The translations under genes and the position numbers were made by a program. Below, one piece after another: positions 1 to 8,643 of a stretch of DNA of 10,943 nucleotides. The notes beneath the pieces are model-generated. The model had not been told where the DNA came from, did no database searches, and saw only the letters and a list, made by a program, of their open reading frames with translations. Source of the DNA: Ettlia oleoabundans. Lineage: Eukaryota > Chlorophyta > Chlorophyceae > Chlamydomonadales. The stretch is taken from NCBI GenBank assembly GCA_019693395.1, contig JAAMXP010002703.1, forward strand, positions 1 through 10,943. Direction: 5' to 3'. Each line of letters starts with the position of its first letter. Position 1 is the first letter of the stretch.

Positions 1-124
1 GGTGGGGGGGCCCCAAGGTAACTGTTTACAGTGTGCCGCCAACGATGAAAGGGTCCAGGGGCATGCTATTGATGGCTGCTGTGCAGCCCGGCAGCCTGCT
101 GTCTGGCTTCAAACCCCAACGGAC

Positions 125-624
125 CTGGAAGGTGGGAGACAGGAAACCCAGGCTGCACCCTAGTTCGGCTGCGTCAAAGGGTCCAAGAGACTCCTGTGCA
201 TAGGCCACAGTGCCAGTCCCCTGAAACTCCAATCTTGGCTCCTCTGCACATGCAGCAGCATCCAAACAAAGGGGGAGCAGAATGGGGATGCCATCCATGT
301 GAAGCCATGGAGTGTAGCAGGCATTACGCACACGCTCCGATGACTGCTCAGCTTGATGAATGCAGCAGCTGAGTAGCACATCTTAGCTTCACCTCCAGGC
401 GCGCCAAGCGCTGGAGCTACACCAAACTGGCCAGGCCGCGTGTCGTCAAAAGCCCCCTGCGGAGCTTCGGCCTCAAACGGCGAGCCGCCGTTGGCGCCTA
501 CATCGCCAGGTTCCTCAGGGGCTGCCCCTGCACCCTCGCCCGCCAATGGCGGCTCCTCCTGGCAATTGGACGAGACAAGCAGGGCTGCCAGCAGGAGCAA
601 GAGCCATGAGTTGAGGACTGGCAT
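125..624 (-). CDS. Secreted or ER-targeted low-complexity protein, 5' part (two exons seen)
   Basis: I do not recognise this protein. The first ATG in the open frame is at 624-622. It is followed by a clear signal-peptide-like start: MPVLNSW, then a run of Leu/Ala/Val, ending near SSNCQ (residues 1-22). After this comes an acidic, Gly/Ala/Pro/Glu-rich stretch that is probably disordered. Exon 1 is 624-393 and ends in phase 1 before GTGAAG. Exon 2 starts at 243 after the acceptor TGTGCAG; the 149-base intron contains an in-frame TAA-free but weakly coding stretch. Exon 2 reads EEPRLEFQGTGTVAY and onward, with good coding character down to SPTFQ. It may end at 125 before GTCCGT, a weak donor. 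Otherwise it reads on to a TAA at 28-26, which lies inside a TGTAA motif (30-26), the usual chlorophyte polyadenylation signal. The 3' end is therefore unsettled. The gene is divergent from the SET gene. Signal-peptide targeting is inferred from composition only. Confidence 0.55.
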
Positions 625-1120
625 TCTGGACCACAAACCCTTGGACAGACCCACACCGCGCGAGTGTAGCTAAATTGCTCGCAATCGGCCGTGCCTCCGG
701 TCGAAAACACATACAGGAGGCTTGCAGTCGCATGGAGCAGGGGTAGAGAAGGGGTAGTAGCAGGGGTGCTCAAGTCATGGCCGCAGCACTCACAGCAGCT
801 AAGCTCCCACTACTCCGCGCTGCTTCACATTGCAGGTGAATTGCACATGGGATACTGTATTGTCATTATCCAGAACGTGTAATCGCAAGATCAGGCAGCC
901 CAGGCGGCCAGTGCACTGGGGACAGCGTGTGGAGGGGTGCACAACGAAGCGCGCTGCGTTTACAGTCATGCAGGCAGGGATTGAACCGCCCCATACAGAC
1001 GTCGGAGGCCTCCTCGTCAACTGCACCTGCACATGCTGAACGGAGCTTGTTTCTACGCTGCGTGCTGGTCGCCGGAAGAGCTTAGGAGTCATTCCCTAAA
1101 AAAACCAACTTAGCCACGCT
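625..1120. promoter_or_regulatory. Divergent intergenic region between the secreted-protein and SET genes
   Basis: This stretch of about 500 bases lies between the two divergent start codons and must hold both 5' UTRs and promoters. I see no convincing exon in it: the open frames lack start context, splice phase or family resemblance. No clear TATA box is visible. On the minus strand near 991-981 there is a match to the RNA polymerase III B-box/T-arm sequence (GGTTCAATCCC), but a full tRNA cloverleaf could not be folded around it. The promoter role is inferred from position alone. Confidence 0.4.
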
Positions 1121-4111
1121 ATGCAGCGATCCATCCCCCCCTGTTGCGCTGCTGCCGCCCGCCTCTCCGCTGCCCTGTTGCCTTCTCATGGCGCCTCCGC
1201 GCCTGTTGTTGCAGATGCCAGGGAGTACGCGTTTTACGGTGCGCGGCGTGTCACCCACCCGCATGGTCAAACTCTTCATGAGCCGCCATGGTAACCTGCT
1301 GCTCTGTCCCCGTGGCTAAAGCATCTTGGCTTGCTGTACCCCATGCTGCCCCAGCAGCCCACCCACCATTTCGCAACAACAATGCCGTGCTGACCGTTTC
1401 CCACCTTTCCCGTTCTTGCAGCCCCTAGCATACAGGTCTCAGCAGCCTCCACGCAGGGCAACAGCGGGGCCGCCTCGCCCGCTGCCACCCCCGCTGCCGA
1501 CCTAGTGAGCTGGGTAGAGAGCAGCGGCGGCTCCGCCAGCGCAGTAGCTGTGAGGCGAGACGAGGCGGGGTTTGGCCTGCAGGCAGCCCAGCACTGCACC
1601 GCAGGCACCACTCTCATCAACGTACCGCAGCGGTGCCACTTGACTTATGGGGGCAGCACAGACCCGCGGCTGCTGGCCCTTATAGAGCAAGTTCCTGAAG
1701 AGCTGTGGGGTGCAAAGCTGGCGCTGCAGGCAAGTTTCAGGCTTGGATTTCCTGCAAAGCCCCTGCCTGTATGCATGCATGCATGCCACGGTTTAGGTGC
1801 GCCGTTCACAGCCCCACCCTGCCCTGACATTCTCGTAGAAAGGCCAACCACTCTGTTGGCCAACCTGCCCACTGCAGGTTGTGGCGCACCGTCTGCTGGG
1901 CGACGCATCCTCCTACGCCCCGTACATCAACAACCTGCCCATGGGGGTGGTTGGCCTACCCATGTTTTTCAATGGAGAGTCTCTAGCCGCCCTGCAGTAC
2001 CCCCCCGTCACCGAGCAGGTGAAGCGGCGCTGCCGCTGGCTTCTGAGCTTCACGAGAGATGCGCTGGCGCCTGTGCGCGGCACCGAGCGGGACCCCTTTG
2101 GCGGCGCCGAGGTTGACGCCAATGCGCTGGGATGGGCGCTGGCGGTGGTGACGTCCAGGGCGTTCCGCACCAAGGGCCCGGGCCAGGTGGGCGGGCGGGC
2201 GCATTGACTGTTTAGGGGTAATGGTGTTGGCGTGTTTGCAAGCTGCCAAGCTGGCGGGGTGCTAGGCATCTCACACGGCACCTAAAAAAACCACCTTGTT
2301 CCACACTGCACTCGTCATGACTATGGTCCCCGCCACCCTCACACCCTGTGTCGCGCAGCCCGCCGCCATGCTTCCCCTGATCGACATGGCCAACCACAGC
2401 TTCCATCCAAACGCCAAAATTGCGCCGGGCCCCAGCGGCAGCATGTGCATGGTGGCAACTAGGTGAGGTGGAGGCTGCTGCTGTGAGACATGCTCCATTT
2501 GGCTTGTGTCTAGCTTATCTGTCTGTCAAGTGAGCGGGAGAGCAATCTATCATGCAAATACCTCTCATTGGCATGGGTTGGTTGCCTGGAACAAAGGCAG
2601 CCCTGTTGCAGTACAATTCCCTGTAGAGATTTAGAGCTTAATACCCCTCTGGGTTATTCTTTCTGCAGGGAGCTGCAGGCGGGAGAGCCGGTGGTGATCA
2701 GCTATGGCCGGCTCAGCAACGACTTCCTGCTCATGGATTATGGTGCAGTACCACTGCACGCTGCTGCATTGTACCGCTGTGCGAAATTGCCACCATGTTG
2801 TTCAATGCGGCCATGTTGTCGTTGCTACGGCTTTGACAGCCGTGCAAGCTGTGCTTGCTGGTGTTTCAGAGCGGCGTTTGCCATTAGCCGACATTGGTTG
2901 TGGTCACATACCGCAGCTCTTTTTACCTTGTGCTGGCGTACTTGCAGGAGGCAGCTCACTACTTGTATATTTCCAAGGAATTGATAACGTTCTTGTCATG
3001 CCTGTGCAGGCTTCATCATCCCCAACAACCCCCACGACACCGTGCAGCTGCGTTTCGACCCTGGCCTCATTGAGGTGGGTGGGTAGTTTGGGTGGGTGCA
3101 TTTGTAAGGTGCAAACCGAGTTGTGGGTGGTGGTGTGGAAGGTGAGCTTCAATGTAGAGCGTGGAATACACTGCATAGCCCTGTTCAAAAGCTGGCAGTG
3201 AGCGGCTCCTTTGACGCCAGTAGCAGTTTTTCTTCCTGGCCTGTTGCACCTTACTGTGATAGAAGGCAGTAACCCGACTGTAAGGATCGTCCCAGAGTCC
3301 GCTTGTCTAATGCTGCCATTGAATGCCTCTTCTGCAGGCAGCCAAGGCGGTGGCGCATGTTGGCAGCGCAATTGGGGCAGCAGACGAGGGTGACATTGCT
3401 GAGTTGCCGGCATTGCCAGCTTGGCAGCAGCAGGCGCTTACGTCGCTGCAACTGACGGGGCCGGGGGCCAACACTGAGGTTACTATCCGGCGGCAGGCAA
3501 ACGCCTCTGGCAGCAACGGCAGCAGTGGAAAAGCAGCAACAGCAGGTGCAGCAGACGGGCCTGTCGACCCCCGACTGCTTGCAGCTGTGCGGGTGTTGTG
3601 CGCTCCAAATGCCGCGGCGCTTGCCGGCAAGCCGGCCACTGTGGAGCAGGTGGGCCGGTGGAACGCCCCGATGGCGCTGCCTGCTGAGCTGGCTGCGCTG
3701 CGCACGCTACGCGGGCTGTGCGCTATAGCGTTGGGCCAATTTGAGCACAGCATGGAGGAAGATGCAGCGCTGCTGGCTGCGGCAGGCAGAGCGGCAGCCG
3801 AGGCGGCGGCAGGCGGCCAGCAACCGCAGCAGGCACAGCAGGCGCAGCGTGCAGCAGAGAATCTGCAGCTTGCAATACGGTTCCGCATGGACAAGAAGCA
3901 GCTCCTGGTGGATGCTATGAGTGCTATCTCTGAGCGGGTCAAGCAGCTGAGCAGCGGAAGCGGCAACACAAACGGCGGCAACACCATCGGCGGCAGCAGC
4001 ACAGGCATGGCCAGAGGCAGCAAGAAGCAGGTTGCCAGCAGCGGCGGCGGGAAGGGCAAGGGCAAGGTGTCGACAGCGAACAATGGCGGCCGTGGGTTTG
4101 GAGGCAAGTGA
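1121..4111 (+). CDS. SET-domain protein lysine methyltransferase, Rubisco LSMT-like class (seven exons, complete)
   Basis: Exons: 1121-1238, 1422-1729, 1878-2186, 2359-2462, 2669-2742, 3010-3074 and 3338-4111, about 583 residues with matching phases throughout. Residues 1-65 are basic and Ala-rich and resemble an organelle transit peptide. The SET domain spans roughly 67-306. It shows LVSWVESSGG and AGFGL (88-92, AdoMet-side motif I), SYAPYINNLP (the insert typical of this class), LIDMANHS (252-259, with the NHS motif), and VISYG...LLMDYGF (289-306, with the catalytic-type Tyr). A C-terminal Rubisco-substrate-binding-like region follows, with DPRLLAAVRVL near 402 and a Gln/Ala-rich helix near 475-530. 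In the family these enzymes transfer methyl groups from S-adenosylmethionine to lysines of Rubisco, aldolase or ribosomal proteins. The substrate here cannot be told. The last 50 residues or so are Gly/Ser/Asn/Lys-rich and end GGRGFGGK, an extension not usual for LSMT. Intron 2 is GC-AG. Exon 1 is the least certain part: an alternative donor (GTCAAA) at 1264 keeps the same phase. Confidence 0.9.
1730..1877 (+). other. GC-AG intron (intron 2 of the SET gene)
   Basis: The upstream exon ends CTGCAG and the intron begins GCAAGT, the classic consensus for the minority GC donor. The acceptor is CACTGCAG. Both flanking exons are in phase 0 and join as ...LALQ|VVAHRLLG..., which matches the SET/LSMT family order (LAL, then a helix, then Y-APYI--LP). 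The GT inside GCAAGT, if used as the donor instead, would shift the downstream frame, so the GC donor is required by the protein. Confidence 0.85.
1771..1786. repeat. (ATGC)4 tetranucleotide tract
   Basis: Four perfect ATGC units lie inside intron 2 of the SET gene. The unit is self-complementary, so the tract is also a palindrome. Shorter ATGCATGC cores recur in the bL25 3' region (near 6443), in bL25 intron 3 (near 7860) and in a VPS10-gene intron (near 10539). No function is implied. Confidence 0.8.
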
Positions 4112-5005
4112 GGTGGGCAGTTTTATATTATACTCGAAAGTATATGGCGCTTCCCTCGTTGCGGAAGTGTATCGCGTTGTTGCATTCATTCAGCATAGCT
4201 GCTTCCCGTAACTCACACGGATTGCTGGGCTGCTTAACCACGGTGCAGATACTCATCACGTTGTGTGAGCTGCAGCCCATGTGGCCAGTTGTGCGGAAGG
4301 GTTGCGGCATCAGGCCTGCTGTTGCACCGCACGTCCACCACACATCCCGCAGCAAGCTGGCGTGGAGGGAGGCGCGCTGAGAACTGTCCTGTGCCCCCTC
4401 CTTTTGAGCGTTTTTCACTTACTACCACACCTAGCAGGCAGAAGAGGTGCACCTGCCCTGGTGGCACAGAGTTTAGTGTGCGCTGGACCTTCACAAACCC
4501 AGCCGGTTGTCGCAGTGGGTTGCTTACCTGGGACCAACCGCCACTGCTGGCGCCGCTCACCGCCTGTCGCACCTCTGTCAGGCAGTTTCCTTGGTGCTGC
4601 TGCCACCTGCGTCTTGTCAGCAGGTCTTCTACAGGCTCGCGCTTTACGCGAAGCCAACCCCAGTCCTGCTGCTGATGTGGGTAGGGGTGGGGCCTTGGGC
4701 GGCGCCAACCGCCGCCACCACCGCAAGCAGACTATGACGGAAGGCGGATTTGTGGGCAACATTACCGTTACTATTGTCCATGTCATTCATGTTGATTGCA
4801 GCCGAGACGCAGCGACTGGGCGCGCGGGCGCAAACCACAGCAGCATGCAAAGCACGCGCGCCTTGCTGATCCCGGAACGCGGTGCGTGGCTTTACAGGGG
4901 ATGAATGGGCCTCCAATTTTGTAATTTCTGCAGCTGTTCACCCTCGGAGCACGCCGCACCGCGCTACACGCCCACCCCCAGCAGCAACGCCACCAGGCTT
5001 GCACG
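4112..5005. other. Spacer between the SET gene and the unknown gene; possible upstream exons
   Basis: This stretch must contain the SET 3' UTR and the 5' region of the next gene. Most of it shows no coding character that I can support. Two parts stand out. First, 4934-5005 follows a good acceptor (TTTCTGCAG) and is open in frame with the ATG at 5006 (LFTLGARR... and onward), so the next gene may begin further upstream. Second, a frame ending at 4751 (TMTEGGF, with an ATG at 4734) is followed by GTGGGC and would join 4934 in phase 0. A TGTAA motif at 4920-4924 could instead mark an mRNA end for the SET gene. Transcript data are needed to decide between these. Confidence 0.3.
4129..4144 (+). 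other. Perfect 6-bp hairpin with CGAA loop after the SET stop codon
   Basis: TATACT and AGTATA are exact reverse complements separated by CGAA. The hairpin starts 17 bases after the SET stop codon, in a short AT-rich patch that differs from the GC-rich surroundings. It lies in the 3' UTR. A role in mRNA 3'-end formation or stability is possible but unproven; the stem is short and AT-rich, so it would be weak. Confidence 0.45.
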
Positions 5006-6222
5006 ATGCCTCTCCTCAACCTCGCCGCCATCGACCCCGCTATTGAGCAAACGGACTCCGGTGAGTGGCGCGGGGGGTGCTGCAGCGCGGGCTAGTGCTG
5101 AAAGGCTGCCGGCGGAGGCTTTTGGTGAAGATCTGTGAACGACCGGCCCGCACCACCCCTTCAAAAGCACTCACCCTCGCTGTCCGCCAACGCTATGACG
5201 CCTTACCACGTTGAGCCTGCAGTCATCAGGCGCCGTCACACCATGGCAGGCTATGAGCCCAGCTGCGCCATTGCCGCCGCCAGCACCAAGCCTGTCGCCG
5301 CCAGCATGAAGAGTCGGAGCAGGTCCACAAAATATGAGTCCAGCACTGCCGCTGCCCGCACACGTGGCCATAGCACCAGCACGTGGAGCATTCCCGCCAA
5401 GCTCCTTCCTACTGCTGCTACTGGAAGCGCAACCTGTCCCGCTGTGCCTGCACCCAAGAAGCAGCAGCAAGAGCAGCAGGCGTGCACCGTGCGCTTCCTC
5501 TGCCTGCTTAACAACACCATCCAGCTACACCTGTTCTTCCCTGTGGCCGCACCGTACACCGTCCAAAAGGCGGTTCATGCCAGCCCAGTGCCTGCCTCGG
5601 TGCCAGAGCCGACCGGCACCGCCATCATCCCGTGCCCGCCAAGCGTCGCCCTGCAGCTGCCAAGCTTTGACCTTGCCAAGGCTGCCAAGGCACAGGTGGC
5701 AACCGAGAGGCTGCTGCAGGTGCAGATTTTGAGCGCTGCTGAGGCCACAACCGCTGCCTCGAGCCCCACGCTTGACCTGGAGCTATCACCCGATGAGGTA
5801 GGTGGCGGGTCATGCCATGCCTCTTGTAGCCCGTCTGTCTGTCATGCCTGCTTTGCTTGCCTACCTGTCCAGCATACCTTTGTAGACTGCAATGCTGCAT
5901 CACATGCTTTATGTGCCCTTTTGGTAGCAGTGACCGCCCTCCACTTCTTAACCGCCAGCTAACAATAGCAATGCCTGTCCTCCACATCCATCTACTGCAG
6001 GTCCAATGGCTGGTGCAGCCCCCTGTCCTGCCTTCCGCCGTATATGGCCCCCCTGCCCAGACTACCCGCACAACAGCAGTCAGCCGACTGTTGAGCCACG
6101 GCGCTACTACGGCCTGCCGCCTGTGCAGCAGGGCGAGCACCAAGGCCAGTGCCAGCATGCCTAACCTGCGCAGCAGGCTGAATGCAGCGTCCTGCATCGG
6201 TAGGCCTGTTGTGGCCGAGTAG
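5006..6222 (+). CDS. Unrecognised Ala/Ser/Thr/Pro-rich protein (three exons)
   Basis: I do not recognise this protein. Exons: 5006-5060, 5223-5797 and 6001-6222 (TAG stop), giving about 283 residues with consistent phases (1, then 0). Donors are GTGAGT and GTAGGT; acceptors are GCCTGCAG and CTACTGCAG. Coding status rests on long open exons with GC-rich third positions and matched splice sites. The N-terminal third is rich in Ser, Thr, Ala and basic residues and could be a transit peptide or a disordered region. A KKQQQEQQ run follows, then a more ordered part (CTVRFLCLLNNTIQLHLFF). After a Pro-rich linker comes a likely helix (FDLAKAAKAQVATERLLQ) leading to a short acidic stretch (LDLELSPDE). 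The C-terminal exon is basic and Ser/Ala-rich with several Cys (ACRLCSR). No catalytic motif is visible. The true start could be upstream, since the frame stays open to 4934. The gene is tail-to-tail with the bL25 gene. Confidence 0.6.
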
Positions 6223-6845
6223 GCAGCATGGCAAGAGTGACCACAACATGAGCTCCCCTGAATCAAGGGGCACCCCGCACTGTTTTGATCGTACCGAACA
6301 CAGATAGGAATGAGTGTATGTGTTAAGTTGCCTTTTGATCGACTACTGTTGCAACAGACGCTCAAGCTGTGATTCCTCAGCCTTGAATGACGGTCGCCAT
6401 TCCTATTCGCATGTGTCATTAGAGTAACATCTTGGCTTACAGCATGCATGCATAATAAAGGGGCAGATGCACAAATAAGCAAGCATGGCTTCTTTTGGCC
6501 AAGATATTGGGCACAGACAGCAGTCGTAATTGAGAGACAGCAGCGCAGATTCTTTGTAGGGTTTCACGGAAGCGTGTCACCTGGTGCCAGCGGAAAATAA
6601 CTCCGCATTGCTGCCCGGCATATGGAGCTGTCCTGTTGCTGTGGCTGCTTCGGCTGGTGGTGGTCGCAACCGCCGATGGCAGCAGTTGTCAGTACCCCGG
6701 GTTGGGCCAACTGCAGCGCCTATGCGCCTGCCCGGGTCAATCCTAGTGCGAAGAACAGCTGCTCGCTCATTGACTTGCCACTTGATATATGCTGCCTGGC
6801 TGCAAACTGCTTCCAATCTACCTATTTTGCCACATCTGCCCCTCT
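6223..6845. other. Convergent 3'-end region between the unknown gene and the bL25 gene
   Basis: Both neighbouring genes end here, so this should hold both 3' UTRs. On the plus strand an AATAAA lies at 6454-6459, about 230 bases past the upstream gene's stop. On the minus strand a TGTAA, the usual chlorophyte poly(A) signal, lies at 6441-6437, about 400 bases past the bL25 stop. If both are used, the two transcripts would overlap in antisense. The open frames at 6577-6862 on both strands lack splice or family support and are treated as chance. A direct repeat, TTTTGATCG, occurs at 6283 and 6333. Confidence 0.4.
6255..6270 (+). other. Short hairpin CCCCT/AGGGG
   Basis: The 5-bp inverted repeat CCCCT...AGGGG has a 6-base loop (GAATCA). 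It lies 33 bases after the stop codon of the unknown gene, in its 3' UTR. It may be chance, although it parallels the hairpin after the SET gene. Confidence 0.35.
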
Positions 6846-8643
6846 TTACTTGGCCACTTTGAGTATAGGCAAGGCTGCATCGACCTTATGCAGGGACACC
6901 CCTTGGGGCAGCACCAGGTCTGTGAAGTGCAGCTTGTCGTTAACCTCCATCTTGCTGCAGTACAATGTAGGCAGTACAGGAAGCGGTACATGTCAGTGGG
7001 AGTAATCCAGCGCGATGCCGCAGCAGGCCTGAATGCACAGCATCAATGCAGGATGGCAAACAAGCGGTTGTAGGGCAGTGCTGGTAACGGCTAGGCCGAA
7101 ACGCACAATGCAGCAAGGTTGGTATGGAGGGATCGTGGTACGAGCACAGTGCAGTGCAGCAATCCGCAGGTGCAACCACCCAGCTGCGTGCCGTCACCAA
7201 ATTACACCCACTGAACCAGCTGCACAACAAAGCACGGGTGACGATATACAGCTGGCAGCATCCTCCCTTTGCTCGCTCTCTTTGCCTCACCTAATGTCGA
7301 GCGTGAAGCTTGATGGTATGCTGTCCCCGCGTGCCATGCAGGGGATGGTGCGGCGTATCCAGTTGATTCTGCCGCCTGCCTTGATGCCCGGTGAAACATC
7401 GTCTCCAATCACCTGCATGGGTGGGCAGGTGGGGAGAGGGCGACGTGTGGTACACAGGAAGATGGCGCAGGTGCTTCCAGGTGCACTCGAAGCAAGGCAT
7501 GTCAGACAGGCTGGCAGGCGGGCAGGTAGGATTTGCATGAAGCTGGAAGAGCTCAGTGGGGCACGCAGGCTGTGGGTTTCAAAGAGCCGACCAACAGATC
7601 TCAGTCTGTCGCATGCAGCCGGGACTTTGGTTAGCATCCAGTGTCCAAGGGCTTCAACCTTTATTAGGATGCTGGGTGCAGCGGCAGCTGATGCAAGCTG
7701 GCACAGTCGCAGGCACGGCTCACGCACCTTGAGAGGCACCTCCACCCTGACTTGCCGCTCCGGGGGGCAGAAGATGAAAGTCACATTTTCTATGGCGTCT
7801 GTGTCTGCTGTCATGTGCACTTGTCGGCCCTGCAGAACAGCGGTCGCAGTGGTATGGACATGCATGCAGAGTTGTGGTAAAAACCAGGGTGCACAGCCAG
7901 GCCAACTGCGTTCACAAGCTGGCAGACGGGCAGGCGCAGGACTAAAAACCAACGGATCCACGCCCGCTGCTGCACCCACCAGGGCTCGCACAGTCTGCCT
8001 GCTGCCGTCCTCCCGTTGAAGCTGCAGGTTGAAGACTGAGCAGGCCCACGCGGTTCTGCCTAGCTTATAGACCAGCTTTGCAAGGCCGCTGGACTCAAAT
8101 GCTAGCAAATGCTGCTCGCCCTTCGGTCCAGAAAACACAATGCCGGGCGTCTTGCCAGCCTGCAGCAGGCACTCATGACCGACTTCAGCAAACTCGACAG
8201 CAATTTACGTGTTTTCCGAAGCGATTGCAGCCTGGCAATGCACAAGCGGTGAGAGGACTAGAGGAGGGCAGTCAAAACAAATGAGCCGACGCAGGTTCTC
8301 CGCAGCAGCATGTTCACCTTTCTGAGCTTGTTAGCAGGAATCGAACCCGAGGTGCAACGGAGTTCTGCTTCTAGCGTCATTGGTTCTGCAAAAGCATCGG
8401 GCTTGGGCTGCAGTGAGCAAAGGGGCAGGCGGCAGGCGGCAGCAGGCAGCACTCGTTCGTGCGCTGCCAATCCAACAGCGGTCAACCGTGTTCCGCCGCA
8501 TACTCACCGATAATTGATTGTGCAGCTGCGCTGAACCGAGCAGCAGTTGTCCCAAACAGCCTCCCGCTCGTGCTGCATTCCAAGCTGCCGCTCGTCAAGG
8601 CGTCTGCTGCCAACCTTTGCCCAAATCTCCGCAATGCAATCAT
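6846..8643 (-). CDS. bL25m: Organellar ribosomal protein bL25 (TL5/CTC type), probably mitochondrial (six exons, complete)
   Basis: Exons in transcript order: 8643-8508, 8385-8318, 8159-7980, 7829-7728, 7412-7291 and 6954-6846, giving 238 residues with exact phase matches and a TAA stop. bL25 is a 5S rRNA-binding protein of the large ribosomal subunit. Residues 1-42 or so (MIALRRFGQRLAA... to AARFSAAAQ) are Arg/Ser/Ala-rich with no acidic residues except D14 and E22, fitting a mitochondrial presequence; a plastid is not excluded. The N-terminal domain starts MTLEAELR and carries LRKAGKTPGIVFSGPKG (66-82), the family's LRR-GK-P-VVYG signature. The C-terminal domain shows VRVEVPL (155-161), IGDDVSPGIKAGG (164-176), DSIPSSFTLDIS (near 192-203) and DKLHFTDLVLPQGVSL, all hallmarks of the TL5/CTC beta domain. 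Introns 3 and 4 are stop-free and divisible by three. The gene is head-to-head with the VPS10 gene across 347 bases. Confidence 0.92.
7413..7727 (-). other. bL25 intron 4: 315 bases, in frame, no stop codon
   Basis: The intron begins AAG|GTGCGT and ends CATGCAG|GTG. It separates VEVPLK from VIGDDVSPG, which are contiguous in bL25 proteins, so removal is expected. It is 105 codons long, and the frame is open through it. Confidence 0.85.
7830..7979 (-). other. bL25 intron 3: 150 bases, in frame, no stop codon
   Basis: The intron begins CCCTG|GTGGGT and ends GTTCTGCAG|GGC. It lies between the N-terminal domain (ending TVRAL) and the segment GRQVHMTAD before the C-terminal domain. It is 50 codons long and the frame is open through it. 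The encoded insert would be Pro/Ala/Cys-rich with no family counterpart. Confidence 0.75.

Noticed and set aside
3307..4107. A 266-codon open frame on the minus strand opposite the last SET exon
   Set aside because: It mirrors the well-supported plus-strand exon. Its translation is a biased Pro/Leu/Ala/Cys/Ser string expected from the reverse of Ala/Gln/Gly-rich coding sequence, with no splice or family support.
4234..4786. Several overlapping open frames on both strands in the SET-to-unknown spacer
   Set aside because: In GC-rich sequence, open frames of 100 to 200 codons arise by chance. Apart from the phase-consistent piece ending at 4751, none has supporting splice signals.
5625..6482. 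A 285-codon open frame on the minus strand opposite the unknown gene
   Set aside because: It runs across both exon and intron of the plus-strand model with no change in character and shows no domain. The plus strand has better codon use and phase-matched splice sites.
6577..6862. Open frames on both strands downstream of the bL25 stop
   Set aside because: They have no start context, splice partners or recognisable domain. The position fits the bL25 3' UTR.
7033..8019. A 328-codon open frame on the plus strand opposite the bL25 gene
   Set aside because: It is the longest open frame in the window, but it overlaps unmistakable bL25 exons on the other strand and resembles nothing itself.
8331..8362. 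A T-arm-like sequence (minus strand GGTTCGATTCC) suggesting a tRNA gene
   Set aside because: It lies wholly inside the second bL25 exon, where it encodes part of TSGSIPANK in the correct frame. No cloverleaf could be built around it.
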